Of a stretch of DNA of 20,876 nt, positions 6,156 through 14,054 are shown one piece after another. Under the pieces are notes generated by a model. The model was not told where the DNA came from. It searched no databases and saw nothing but the letters and a program-made list of their open reading frames with translations. The DNA lies in contig QMZM01000006.1 of the NCBI GenBank assembly GCA_003663175.1, positions 1-20,876 of the forward strand. The letters are read 5' to 3'. Numbering within the stretch: the stretch's first letter is position 1; every line of letters begins with the position of its first letter. This stretch comes from Candidatus Altarchaeales archaeon. GTDB taxonomy: Archaea > Altiarchaeota > Altiarchaeia > IMC4 > QMZM01. The position numbers and the translations under genes are program-made.

Positions 6156-6173
6156 AACCATTCATCAATGGTT
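6156..6173. terminator. 7-bp perfect hairpin, possible two-way terminator
   Basis: AACCATT and AATGGTT flank a CATC loop, 18 nt after the rnp2 stop. On the minus strand it is followed by T-rich sequence (6155 down to 6138), so it could also end a minus-strand transcript that starts at tRNA-Ile. Confidence 0.4.
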
Positions 6174-6331
6174 CTAAAGCAATGGCGCTGGGAACTTATC
6201 TGTATTAGTTCTATGCTGCGTCCTTTAGGAGGACTAATGGCACTGAGAGGTTCACTATGGAAGTGTCACCGACGCTCTTATGTGCGATTTCAACGAAATC
6301 GCACCTTTGGTCAATCTTATTAGAGTTGATA
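6174..6331. ncRNA. Candidate structured non-coding RNA between rnp2 and tRNA-Ile
   Basis: This stretch has no credible reading frame and is clearly richer in G and C than its surroundings (55 of 120 bases in 6181-6300), as RNA genes are in AT-rich archaea. It holds a 10-bp perfect hairpin, GTGCGATTTC-AAC-GAAATCGCAC (6282-6304). A second stem is GGT-T-CACT-ATGGA-AGTG-TC-ACC (6249-6270), enclosed by GCGTC (6218-6222) and GACGC (6271-6275). A further stem is GTCC...GGAC around 6220-6234. It does not look like SRP RNA, 5S rRNA or RNase P RNA. The strand is not settled: on the minus strand it would follow tRNA-Ile and end at the hairpin at 6156-6173. Confidence 0.45.
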
Positions 6332-6406
6332 TGGGCCCGGAGGGATTTGAACCCACGACCTCTCGATTATCAGTCGAGCGCTCTAACCAGGCTGAGCCAC
6401 GGGCCC
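6332..6406 (-). tRNA. tRNA-Ile (anticodon GAU)
   Basis: Read on the minus strand this folds as a complete cloverleaf of 75 nt including discriminator A; no 3' CCA is encoded. The acceptor stem GGGCCCG/CGGGCCC is perfect, the D arm is GCTC/GAGC, and the anticodon arm CTCGA-CTGATAA-TCGAG gives anticodon GAU. The T arm is GTGGG-TTCAAAT-CCCTC. Positions 50 and 64 form a T-T mismatch in the T stem, which is unusual. There is no intron. The downstream CCA-adding enzyme gene in this window fits the lack of an encoded CCA. Confidence 0.96.
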
Positions 6407-6458
6407 TTGGAAGATATCTATCGTTATTTATTGATATTGAAATTGATAATTAAATATC
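6407..6458. promoter_or_regulatory. Divergent promoter of tRNA-Ile and the desulfurase gene
   Basis: These 52 AT-rich bases separate the tRNA 5' end (minus) from the desulfurase ATG (plus). TTATTTATT (6424-6432) is placed to serve as a TATA for the plus-strand gene, and its complement to serve the tRNA. Both promoters must overlap in this space. Confidence 0.4.
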
Positions 6459-7634
6459 ATGTTTCCAGTAGACGAGATAAGGGAGGACTTCCCACTGCTC
6501 AAGGATATTGTATATCTTGACAACGGTGCATCCTCACTCACCCCGGTGCAGGTTGTTGAGAAGATCACTGAATACTACACAAGTTATAGGGCAAATGTAT
6601 CGAGAGGATTGTATAGAATTTCAAGAATTGCTACTGAGATGTATGAGGATGCAAGAGAGAAGGTTGCGAGATTCATAAATTCAAGGTATGAGGAGATCAT
6701 ATTCACGAGGAATACAACAGAGGGTATAAATTTGATTGCAAATTCTCTAAAACTAGACAAGGGAGACAAGGTAATAACAACAATATTCGAACATCACAGC
6801 AATCTACTGCCATGGCTGAGATTAATGGATAGAGGAATTGAGGTTGAGATAATAAATCCTGTGAATTATCAGATAGAGGAAGAGATAAAGGAGCGTATAG
6901 ATTCAAACACAAGAGTAATTGCAATGACCCATGTATCAAATGTTTTGGGGAATATATTTCCAATAGAAAAGATTTCAAGGATATGTAGAAGAGAAGATAT
7001 TTATCTCGTTGTTGATGGAGCACAATCGGCTCCACATCTTGACATTAATGTGGAGAGATTGGGTTGCGACTTCTTCGCATTCTCATCTCATAAGATGCTT
7101 GGACCAACCGGGGTTGGTTGTTTATATGTAAGAAAGGAGATTCTAAATGAACTTGAACCGATCTTTGTCGGTGGCGGAACGGTCAAGGATGTCTATTGCA
7201 ATAGATACCAACTCCTCGGGAATTTCTCAAGATTTGAATACGGAACCCCAAATATCTCGGGCGTGATAGGATTTGGCGAAGCGATAAGATATCTCTCGAG
7301 AATGAAAAGATTTGGCTTCCAGAGATATGAGGAGAAATTGAAGAGGGAATTATTCGTGGAGGTGAGAAATTTGGAGAATATTGAAATTTATGGTGCAGAT
7401 ATTCCACTGAGAGAGAGAATCGGAATTCTTGCATTCAACATAAAGAATGAGAGACCAGAACATGTTGCAAGGTTCTTAGATAAACATAACATTTGTGTTA
7501 GGTCGGGGCATCACTGTGCAATTCCATTACTGCGAAATTTTTTACGAGTTGATGGGTGCGTTAGAGCATCACTCTACCTCTACAATACCACAGAGGAGAT
7601 AGAGAGATTCATAACTGCCTTGAAATCGATCTAA
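6459..7634 (+). CDS. SufS/CsdB-type cysteine desulfurase
   Basis: This 391-residue class V aminotransferase-fold enzyme uses pyridoxal phosphate to take sulfur from cysteine as a persulfide. The PLP lysine is Lys 212 in FAFSSHKMLGPTGVG. The PLP-stacking His is in FEHHSN (about 113) and Asp 186 is in VVDGAQSAPH. The persulfide Cys is Cys 353 in CVRSGHHCAIPLL, which is the group II (SufS/CsdB) form of the loop. Length is typical. No suf, isc or thiolation gene is next to it, so whether it serves Fe-S clusters or tRNA thiolation is open. Its stop overlaps the end of the convergent cca gene by 4 nt. Confidence 0.93.
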   Translation: MFPVDEIREDFPLLKDIVYLDNGASSLTPVQVVEKITEYYTSYRANVSRGLYRISRIATEMYEDAREKVARFINSRYEEIIFTRNTTEGINLIANSLKLDKGDKVITTIFEHHSNLLPWLRLMDRGIEVEIINPVNYQIEEEIKERIDSNTRVIAMTHVSNVLGNIFPIEKISRICRREDIYLVVDGAQSAPHLDINVERLGCDFFAFSSHKMLGPTGVGCLYVRKEILNELEPIFVGGGTVKDVYCNRYQLLGNFSRFEYGTPNISGVIGFGEAIRYLSRMKRFGFQRYEEKLKRELFVEVRNLENIEIYGADIPLRERIGILAFNIKNERPEHVARFLDKHNICVRSGHHCAIPLLRNFLRVDGCVRASLYLYNTTEEIERFITALKSI

Positions 7635-8968
7635 ATCCTTAGAAATTCTGCGAGGAATCTGAAAAATTCTTCTTTTTCAATACTTAGAATTTCATCATTA
7701 ATTGAGATTTTAAATTCGACCCGTCTCAGATTCTTTCCAAAACCATCTTTTCTTTCCAATATTAGATTCATCGCATCCTCTATCCTTGAAAATCTCCTCT
7801 TTTTGTCAACCACCCACCTGTATCCCTCAATGTATGGCTTATCCATTTCATACTTTCTCAGGAACTTTTCTTGATCTCTACCGCTCGAATAGATCGATGG
7901 TCCATAATGATGCACTATTCTTGGCAATTTCCATATCTCAAACTCAAATAGCATGACGCCAATTTCGTCATCTGCCCAAATATCTTGCTTTATTGTCTTG
8001 AAGTTAAATTTTTCAATTGATTTAATTATTGAATTTATTGTCTTCCGTAGCTGCGAATACAGAAGATTCTCATTCATTCCCTTATGATTGAAATGAACTG
8101 CAACTAGTTTTGTTTTTCTTTCAGATATCTTCTGCATTATAATCTTCTTAGATGGAACATCTCTCTTTTTTGGAAAAAAGAACTCTCTTCTTGGTGACCT
8201 TAGAAATTCTCTTGCATTGACAATGAACTCTGATAATCTTTGAACCGAAACCGCGGCAGCAACATTTCTGTTCTCATCCACCGGGTCAATAACTATGAGG
8301 CTAGAATCTGGAAAGAAATACCTCGGCAATTCCTCGTTTCCCCAGAGATTCTCCAAGTCAATTACCTCTCTAAATTTCCATTTTGATACCGCCCTTAATG
8401 TATCCAAGAATGAGCCATAATTTATTACGAGCAATTCTGTCAAATAACCAGAAAAGCCCTCAACTCTCGCCTCGGCACCATAGACATTAATTCCCTTCAT
8501 GAATTGCTTTAGTAATCTTATCTCATCACCCATGCCCTTATTTTCCCTTAATTTCTTCATTACATATTCTGTATGGTAGGGTGTTCTGTCAACGGCAGAT
8601 TTTGGATTCTTTGTGTCGTAACACGGAACGATATCAACATTATATCCCTTATAGGTACCCCTAACATATGGGTGTTCGGCATAATCTATCTCCGGCTTTA
8701 CTTTAATTCTTTTAAATACCTCCATACCGATTCTCAATCCATTCTCCTCTAATTCTTCCCTGCTCAGATCCTCCGGAAATTTTATGAAGATGTCTATGTC
8801 TTTATCCCCCCTTAGATCCGTTCCCTTTGCCAATGAACCGACCAATACACATTTAACTCCATTCTCCTCTATAATCTCCTTAATCTCTTTATAGATTCCC
8901 CTTTCTCTCTCGATTTCTTCCTCAAGAGGCTTTATTTCATTTAGAATTTCTCTAAGAAGTTTTTCCAT
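7631..8968 (-). CDS. cca: Class I (archaeal) CCA-adding tRNA nucleotidyltransferase
   Basis: This 445-residue enzyme adds CCA to tRNA 3' ends using CTP and ATP. The nucleotidyltransferase motif is VLVGSLAKGT (42-50) followed by DIDIF with Asp 57 and 59. The third carboxylate lies in YNVDIVPCYDT (about 110-118). This matches the archaeal class I enzyme with head, neck, body and tail domains, and the length is usual (430-460). It fits the tRNA-Ile gene in the window, which lacks an encoded CCA. The gene tail overlaps the desulfurase tail by 4 nt. A 105-bp gap separates it from tyrS upstream on the same strand, so it probably has its own promoter. Confidence 0.94.
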   Translation of the reverse strand: MEKLLREILNEIKPLEEEIERERGIYKEIKEIIEENGVKCVLVGSLAKGTDLRGDKDIDIFIKFPEDLSREELEENGLRIGMEVFKRIKVKPEIDYAEHPYVRGTYKGYNVDIVPCYDTKNPKSAVDRTPYHTEYVMKKLRENKGMGDEIRLLKQFMKGINVYGAEARVEGFSGYLTELLVINYGSFLDTLRAVSKWKFREVIDLENLWGNEELPRYFFPDSSLIVIDPVDENRNVAAAVSVQRLSEFIVNAREFLRSPRREFFFPKKRDVPSKKIIMQKISERKTKLVAVHFNHKGMNENLLYSQLRKTINSIIKSIEKFNFKTIKQDIWADDEIGVMLFEFEIWKLPRIVHHYGPSIYSSGRDQEKFLRKYEMDKPYIEGYRWVVDKKRRFSRIEDAMNLILERKDGFGKNLRRVEFKISINDEILSIEKEEFFRFLAEFLRI

Positions 8969-9073
8969 ATTTGATAATAAGGATTACTAACAAAAAAGTT
9001 TCTAAGCCAAGAGTATTAGTGAGGAAATGTCATAATTTAAACATTTTAAGAAATACATAAAAACACTGGAGGG
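8969..9073. other. Intergenic gap between tyrS and cca
   Basis: This 105-bp AT-rich stretch holds the presumed cca promoter on the minus strand. I see no open frame, RNA fold or repeat in it. Confidence 0.4.
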
Positions 9074-10034
9074 TTAATTGCCACCTATTTCATCCCTAAC
9101 TGGCTCGAGAATCTCTATTAGGGAATCTGCGACGGCATTTTTAAGGTCAAGGGCGTGTAATTTTCCTTCAAGATAAGCACTCTCCAATTCATCATAGGAA
9201 TTGAACTCTATATCTCCACCAAACTTCTCCCTTCTCTTTACCTTCAATATCCCCACTCTCGGAAATATTAAATATCTTGAAATTTCAAGAATTGGGTTTC
9301 CCTCTGCGTTTGGGGGGCAAAACGCCCTTCTTATCTTTTTCCTTATCTCCAACGGCTCTTCATCCACCGCTATCATCGTCTCCGGCTTTGAACTTGACAT
9401 CTTTTCCCCGGGACCTCGAAGTGAGCATATGAGTGGTGTATGAATACATATCGGCTTTTTATATCCAATATCTGGCAGCGTCTCTCTTGCAAGCATGTGT
9501 ATCTTTCTCTGCTCTATACCACCATGAGCAATATCAACATTCAAGTGTTTTATGTCAGAAATCTGCATCAATGGATAAATCATCTGAGAGACCCTCGCAT
9601 TTTCAAAGTCTCTTGCAATTTCCTGCATACTCCTCAATGCCCTTCTCAGTGTTGTTAATAGACCAAGATTTAGAACATCGTGGATATAATCCTCTCTGAG
9701 TTGAAAAATCGGTCCCCCTAATAAATTCTGCATTCTTCAAGCCCAATGCAATTAGAGAACTTTTCCAGTATTCCACCATCTCATCGATCCACTCCTCCGA
9801 CCCTTTTCTATTCAGATATGTATGCAAATCCGCAAGCAATACCTTTACCTTGAGACCAGAATTCTGGAAGTCTATCTGTTTTTGGATTGCTACCAAGGTT
9901 CCTATATGCACCGGACCAGAAACCTCATAGCCACAGTATGTAATCAATTCTTTTCTCTCCCTTAATAAATTCTCTAATTCTTCTTCAGTTATAATCTCTG
10001 CCGTGTTCCTCTTTATTAATTCTAAATTCCGCAT
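9074..10034 (-). CDS. tyrS: Tyrosyl-tRNA synthetase, interrupted by a one-base frameshift
   Basis: Two overlapping frames (10034 down to 9603, and 9733 down to 9074) together make a full archaeal class I TyrRS of about 319 residues. The first part carries IKRNTAEIITEEEL, the tyrosine-pocket segment YCGYEVSGPVHIGT (HIGH-type motif) and LLADLHTYLN. The second carries QLREDYIHDVLNLGL, the IAHGGIEQRKIHML region, KMSSSK, and an ending in LEILEPVRDEIGGN. The break falls exactly in the expected RGTDF|QLREDY. The minus strand reads GATTTTTCAA, five Ts (9704-9708), where four would keep the frame. Everything else is intact, so a homopolymer sequencing error or a very recent mutation is likelier than an old pseudogene. 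It follows the UPF0147 gene with 1 nt between. Confidence 0.9.
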
Positions 10035-10035
10035 T

Positions 10036-10284
10036 CTATTCCTCCCTAATTGCCTCTAAGTCGCTGATTATATCCCAGATTACTGTCTTTGCGTGTAGTG
10101 GAATGTTTATATCATTGACTATGTCGTCCAATTCATAAATTGCCGATGTCACTCTCACTGCCAGGTCCTGTTCATCCCTTTTTAATTCTGCGGATACCTT
10201 TTTCAGAGCATTTCTTATTCTGGTGGGAATTGAGTAATCCTCTGATTTTTCATCTATCTTCTGTATGACCTCATCCAAATCCAT
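10036..10284 (-). CDS. UPF0147 family protein
   Basis: This 82-residue, acidic, all-helical protein matches UPF0147, a small archaeal family of unknown function. Family-like points are SIPTRIRNALKK, the AVRVTSAIYELDDIVND stretch and IPLHAKTVIWDIISDLEAI. Length is typical. It is the first gene of a two-gene unit with tyrS, separated by one base. A TATA-like TTTATA on the minus strand lies about 35-40 nt before its ATG, which allows a leader of about 10 nt. The link with tyrS suggests a translation-related role, but that is only context. Confidence 0.87.
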   Translation of the reverse strand: MDLDEVIQKIDEKSEDYSIPTRIRNALKKVSAELKRDEQDLAVRVTSAIYELDDIVNDINIPLHAKTVIWDIISDLEAIREE

Positions 10285-10344
10285 TTTAATCTACCCCTAA
10301 CTAATGTGATAGAATTAGTATAAAATCTAAATTTAATAATAAAA

Positions 10345-10354
10345 CTTTTAAAAG
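10345..10354 (+). promoter_or_regulatory. TATA box of bud32
   Basis: CTTTTAAAAG is centred 25 nt before the ATG at 10374, consistent with a leaderless transcript. Confidence 0.45.
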
Positions 10355-10373
10355 TTACACTTAAAAATTAGAA

Positions 10374-10985
10374 ATGGAAAAGAAATTGATTGCTAAGGGT
10401 GCTGAAGCGAACCTATACTTAGATGGAAATAGAATCATAAAGGAGAGAATTGAGAAGAAATACAGAGCTAAGGAATTGGATATAAAATTGAGAAGAGGAA
10501 GAACAAAAAGAGAAGCCAAATTGTTAGAGAATGCAAAGAGGTCTGGAGTTGATGTTCCAAGAGTTCTCAGGAGCGATGATGAGAGATCTATCATCGAGAT
10601 GGAATTTATCGATGGGAGAATATTAAAGGATATGATTCCGGAAATGGGAAATTCCGAGATAGAGAGGATAGCATTCATGATTGGCAAATCTATTGCGAGA
10701 TTACACAACTCCAATATAATTCACAACGATTTAACGACCTCGAATATGATTTTAAGTGACGACAGGGTCTTCTTTATAGACTTTGGTCTTGGTTTAATGT
10801 CCACAAGAATTGAGGAAAGGGGAATGGACCTGGTTGTATTAAAAAAATCGTTAAGAGCGACACATCCAGATAAATTCAATTTGATATGGAAGAACCTGAT
10901 AGAGGGATACAAAAGTGCGAACAGATTTGATGAGATAATGAACAGGGTCAGGGTTATAGAGAGAAGAGTGAGGTATATGGAGTGA
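10374..10985 (+). CDS. bud32: Bud32 kinase/ATPase of the KEOPS complex
   Basis: This 203-residue small RIO-like kinase is the Kae1-associated subunit of KEOPS, which makes the t6A modification at position 37 of ANN-decoding tRNAs. The glycine-rich loop is degenerate, as in the family (AKGAEANLY, about 7-15). The ATP lysine is Lys 23 in RIIKER, and RTKREAKLL (43-51) is a family landmark. The catalytic loop is IIHNDLTTSN (115-124, Asp 119) and the metal-binding IDFGLG is at 135-140. The usual Gly after the catalytic His is Asn here. In many Euryarchaeota Bud32 is fused to Kae1; here it stands alone. The C terminus ends in the basic RVIERRVRYME, as is usual. Confidence 0.93.
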   Translation: MEKKLIAKGAEANLYLDGNRIIKERIEKKYRAKELDIKLRRGRTKREAKLLENAKRSGVDVPRVLRSDDERSIIEMEFIDGRILKDMIPEMGNSEIERIAFMIGKSIARLHNSNIIHNDLTTSNMILSDDRVFFIDFGLGLMSTRIEERGMDLVVLKKSLRATHPDKFNLIWKNLIEGYKSANRFDEIMNRVRVIERRVRYME

Positions 10986-11023
10986 GTCAATTCTCACTTA
11001 ATCAATTTGATAAATTTTTATAT
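10981..11023 (+). terminator. Hairpin and T-rich run after bud32
   Basis: AGTGAG (10981-10986) and CTCACT (10993-10998) form a 6-bp stem over the bud32 stop codon. It is followed by T-rich sequence with TTTTTATAT at 11016-11023. It may terminate bud32; the last T run may also act as a promoter element for the next gene. Confidence 0.35.
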
Positions 11024-11062
11024 TCGACTGATATAATGAGTTTATTGTAGTATTGTTTAGAG

Positions 11063-12544
11063 ATGGAAAGAGTTCTCGATTCATATGGAAATATAAGGAT
11101 CGTGAAGAGGGATGATAGTAGTTTGCCAATCTATCAGGTAATCGAGCCTCAATTCTCAGAAAGGGAATTGCAGATACTGAAGAATCCGAACTTATTGGGG
11201 ATCGATTACGATAGTGTGCAAAATACTCTCGGAAAATTGTCATCAATTGATGAAAAGGAGGATTTTCTTAAGAGGCACATAAGAAATAAATTGGAAAAGA
11301 AGGGGATCGTTTCGGAGAATATTAACGACTTGGTACTGAGGATTATGGATGAGGTATTCTTCGGTTATGGAAGGATAGGTCCATTGATGAGAGACAATCG
11401 CTTAGAGGAGATAATGATCAATGGTGTAAATAAAGAAGTATTTGTTGTTCATAGGAGTTATGGTATGTGCATCACAAATATAAAATACGAAAATTACGAG
11501 TCCATACAAAAATTAATTGATTGGTTGTCATTTCACGCTGGAAGAAAAATCGATTCTGAGCATCCATTATTAGATGGACATATGCCAGATGGTTCAAGGG
11601 CAAATATTGTGATAAGCCCGGCAGCTCCAAAGGGACCAGCGATCACGATAAGAAAATTCAAGAGAACTCCCTATACAATAATTGATCTAATATCAATGAA
11701 ATTTATTAGTGTAGATCTGGCGGCATTTCTGTGGCTCTGTATTGAGGGCTTGGGAATCCATCCGTGTAATATGCTGATTGCCGGAGGCTCTGGAAGTGGA
11801 AAGACGACACTACTTAATGCATTGGCTATGTTTATACCTCAATATGAGAGAATCATCACAATAGAAGACACCTTAGAGTTAAATTTTGATTTCTTGAGGA
11901 ATTGGGTTCCATTGGAGGCGAGACCAACATTAATAGGCAGGATAAAATCTGAGGTGGATATGCAGGTTCTCGTTGAGAACTCTCTAAGGATGAGGCCCGA
12001 TAGGATTATTGTTGGGGAGGTCAGAGGCAGGGAAGCAGAAACATTGTTTGTTGCAATGGACATAGGCTTGAATGGTTCAATGGGCACAATACACTCAAAT
12101 AGTGCGAAGGAAACCGTTATAAGATTGACTACCGAGCCGATGAATGTACCCGTTAAGATGTTTCCATTACTCGATTTGATTATTGTCACAAATCGTCATT
12201 ATGAGAGAAAATTGGGTCTCGTAAGGAGGATATCCGAGGTTGGAGAGATTGCGGGCTTGGAAGGGGATATCGTGCAGATCGGTAAGATCTACAGGTGGGA
12301 TTCCAAAACGGACAGGATTGTGAGAACGGGATATCCCATACTCCTGAAGGATAAAATGACAACACGCCTTGGAATAACCAAGAATCAATTAAACCTCGAG
12401 TTATTACGGAGATGTAAGGTTCTTGAGTACATGGTTTTGAAGAGAATAAGAAATAAAGATGATGTTGTTAGAATATTCCAAGAATACCACAATAATCCAA
12501 ATTCCGTATTATCTAAATTGGGAATTAATATGCATTCTCAATAA
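11063..12544 (+). CDS. Type II/IV secretion (pilus/archaellum-like) ATPase
   Basis: This 493-residue hexameric motor ATPase belongs to the GspE/TadA/FlaI superfamily. The N-terminal domain (about 1-160) includes GYGRIGPLMRDNRLEEIMING, shared with archaeal pilus ATPases. The ATPase core has Walker A GGSGSGKTT (241-249), the Asp box ITIEDTLEL (265-273), Walker B RIIVGEVRG (314-322) and the His box GTIHSNSA (341-348). All catalytic elements are present. Such ATPases drive assembly or retraction of type IV pilin-like fibres together with a TadC/FlaJ membrane protein. Here no membrane partner, prepilin or peptidase is adjacent, so it is an orphan in its neighbourhood. ATG chosen at 11063; a TATA-like GATATAAT lies at 11030-11037. 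Confidence 0.93.
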   Translation: MERVLDSYGNIRIVKRDDSSLPIYQVIEPQFSERELQILKNPNLLGIDYDSVQNTLGKLSSIDEKEDFLKRHIRNKLEKKGIVSENINDLVLRIMDEVFFGYGRIGPLMRDNRLEEIMINGVNKEVFVVHRSYGMCITNIKYENYESIQKLIDWLSFHAGRKIDSEHPLLDGHMPDGSRANIVISPAAPKGPAITIRKFKRTPYTIIDLISMKFISVDLAAFLWLCIEGLGIHPCNMLIAGGSGSGKTTLLNALAMFIPQYERIITIEDTLELNFDFLRNWVPLEARPTLIGRIKSEVDMQVLVENSLRMRPDRIIVGEVRGREAETLFVAMDIGLNGSMGTIHSNSAKETVIRLTTEPMNVPVKMFPLLDLIIVTNRHYERKLGLVRRISEVGEIAGLEGDIVQIGKIYRWDSKTDRIVRTGYPILLKDKMTTRLGITKNQLNLELLRRCKVLEYMVLKRIRNKDDVVRIFQEYHNNPNSVLSKLGINMHSQ

Positions 12545-12555
12545 ACTATGGATAA

Positions 12556-12891
12556 CTATAAGATTCTTCTGTAGAAACATGACCTATTGCCGGTATGACA
12601 TGCATTCCCAACTTGTTCAACCTTAAATAAGATCGCATCGCCATCACAATCAATATAAATTTCTTTAACTTTTTGAATATTTCCAGATGTCTCACCCTTC
12701 ATCCAGAGTTTCTTTCTTGAGGTTGAGAAATAATGCACATTTCCAGTCTCTAATGTCTTTTTAATTCCTTCTTCATTTGTAAATGCAACCATAAGGATTT
12801 CATCTGTCTCAAAATCCTGAGCGATCGCAATTACTAAGCCCTTGATTCCATCAACCTCTCTAAACCTTAGGTCGCTAAATGGAAATTCCAT
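12556..12891 (-). CDS. hisI: Phosphoribosyl-AMP cyclohydrolase
   Basis: This 111-residue enzyme opens the adenine ring of phosphoribosyl-AMP in the third step of histidine biosynthesis. The signature LWMKGETSGNIQKV, the metal-site DCDGDAILFKVEQVG and ACHTGNRSCFYRR are all present, giving the expected Zn/Mg ligands (Cys and Asp residues). A longer frame begins at 12924, but a TATATA box (12911-12918) lies about 24 nt before the ATG at 12891, and homology begins there. The HisE domain (phosphoribosyl-ATP pyrophosphatase) often fused in bacteria is absent, as is normal in archaea. No other his gene is nearby. It converges on the secretion ATPase gene with 11 bp between. Confidence 0.93.
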   Translation of the reverse strand: MEFPFSDLRFREVDGIKGLVIAIAQDFETDEILMVAFTNEEGIKKTLETGNVHYFSTSRKKLWMKGETSGNIQKVKEIYIDCDGDAILFKVEQVGNACHTGNRSCFYRRIL

Positions 12892-12910
12892 CTTTTTACA
12901 AATGTAGCAC

Positions 12911-12918
12911 TTTATATA
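12911..12918 (-). promoter_or_regulatory. TATA box of hisI
   Basis: This TATATA run is centred about 24 nt before the ATG at 12891 on the minus strand and lies inside the longer alternative frame, so it decides the start. Confidence 0.45.
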
Positions 12919-12971
12919 CTTCATATTGTAAATTAATTAGTATTAATTGGTATTAGGGATTAAAAGTTAAT

Positions 12972-13304
12972 ATGGCTTCCTCGAATACATCCGCAAGGGT
13001 TAAAAAGGGTGAAGTAGTTCAGAGGGTCAGAATCCCGAGGGATGGGCAGATACTTGGCGAGGTTGAACAACTCCTGGGAGATAGAAGAATGCTCGTTAAG
13101 TGTGTTGATGGTCATCGAAGATTATGCAGAATTCCGGGAAAGATAAGAAGGAGAATATGGATTAAGGAGGGGAATATAGTTCTCGTTCAACCCTGGTTGG
13201 TTCAGTCTGATGAGAGGGGCGACATTCTTTGGAGATATACAAATCAACAAGCAGATTGGCTGAGGAGGAGAGGATATCTGAAGGGTCTCGAGAATGAATA
13301 TTAG
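12972..13304 (+). CDS. eif1a: Translation initiation factor aIF1A
   Basis: This 110-residue OB-fold protein binds the ribosomal A site during archaeal initiation. Recognisable points are the GEVVQRVRIPRDGQILGEV opening, the CVDGHRRLCRIPGKIRRRIW core of the OB fold, and IVLVQPWLVQSDERGDILWRY. Length is typical for archaeal IF1A. The RIO1 gene follows directly: its ATG comes right after the TAG. This aIF1A-RIO1 order is common in archaea and ties the operon to initiation and 30S maturation. It is divergent from hisI, so the 80-bp space between them holds both promoters. Confidence 0.95.
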   Translation: MASSNTSARVKKGEVVQRVRIPRDGQILGEVEQLLGDRRMLVKCVDGHRRLCRIPGKIRRRIWIKEGNIVLVQPWLVQSDERGDILWRYTNQQADWLRRRGYLKGLENEY

Positions 13305-14054
13305 ATGAATATGAAAAGGCAAACCGAGTTTGAATTAAGAAAGATTTCTAGTAGGGTGTTTGACAAATCAACATTAATGACGCTATATACCCTCACAAGG
13401 AGAAATTCTATAAATGAGATCGTGAGCATAGTCTCTACCGGAAAAGAGGCAAATGTTTATTATGGAATCGGTGGTAATGAGGAGGTCGCGATAAAGATTT
13501 ATGCGATCGAAACATCCGATTTCAAAACCATGGATAAGTATATTAGGGGCGATATAAGATTTGGAGAGTGGAAGAACAGGCGTCAATTGATATTCAATTG
13601 GGCAAAGAAGGAATTTAAGAATCTAAGTAGAATTTATAAGAAGGTCAAATGCCCAAGACCAATAGATGTAGAGAATAATGTTCTTGTTATGGAATTTATT
13701 GGTGAGGGTGGCATTCCAGCACCGAGGATGAAGGATTTGCCGCCAGATGACCCAGAGAAGTACTTTAATCTAATTTTAAGGTACATACACGAGATGTATT
13801 CCCTCGGGATCGTTCATGGGGATCTATCTGAGTATAATATATTGAACTGGAATGAGCCGGTAATAATTGACCTCTCTATGGGGGTCTTAAAGAGCCACCC
13901 GTTGGCAGATGAACTCTTGATGAGGGACATAACGAGGATATGCAATTATTTTAAAAAATTCGGAATTGAATCCAATGCGTTAGAGATATTCAACTCTGTC
14001 AAGCACAAAGATGCCAAGGAAAATTGTGGAGAGGATAACCGCAAGGGGGCATGA
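13305..14054 (+). CDS. rio1: RIO1-family serine kinase/ATPase
   Basis: This 249-residue atypical kinase acts in final maturation of the small ribosomal subunit. The ATP-binding segment STGKEANVYYG (44-54) replaces the canonical P-loop and is diagnostic for RIO1. Lys 64 lies in VAIKIY. The flexible loop after it (about 70-90) is as in RIO1. The catalytic loop is HGDLSEYNIL (171-180, Asp 173, Asn 178) and the metal-binding Asp 189 is in IIDLSMGV. Met 1 and Met 3 are both possible starts. It directly follows aIF1A, and its last 44 nt overlap the DUF371 gene. The C-terminal 20 residues look unconserved, probably because that stretch is shared with the start of DUF371. Confidence 0.95.
   Translation: MNMKRQTEFELRKISSRVFDKSTLMTLYTLTRRNSINEIVSIVSTGKEANVYYGIGGNEEVAIKIYAIETSDFKTMDKYIRGDIRFGEWKNRRQLIFNWAKKEFKNLSRIYKKVKCPRPIDVENNVLVMEFIGEGGIPAPRMKDLPPDDPEKYFNLILRYIHEMYSLGIVHGDLSEYNILNWNEPVIIDLSMGVLKSHPLADELLMRDITRICNYFKKFGIESNALEIFNSVKHKDAKENCGEDNRKGA

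Noticed and set aside
6174..6331. SRP RNA, 5S rRNA or RNase P RNA in the GC-rich gap
   Set aside because: None of their conserved motifs (for example the SRP helix 8 loop or the RNase P GAGGAAAGUC box) is visible on either strand, and the length fits none of them well.
6257..6520. 87-codon frame on the plus strand
   Set aside because: It runs antisense across tRNA-Ile and gives the ARRDLNPRPLDYQSSALTRLSHGP-type peptide, a well-known artefact of translating tRNA genes. It also covers part of the candidate ncRNA.
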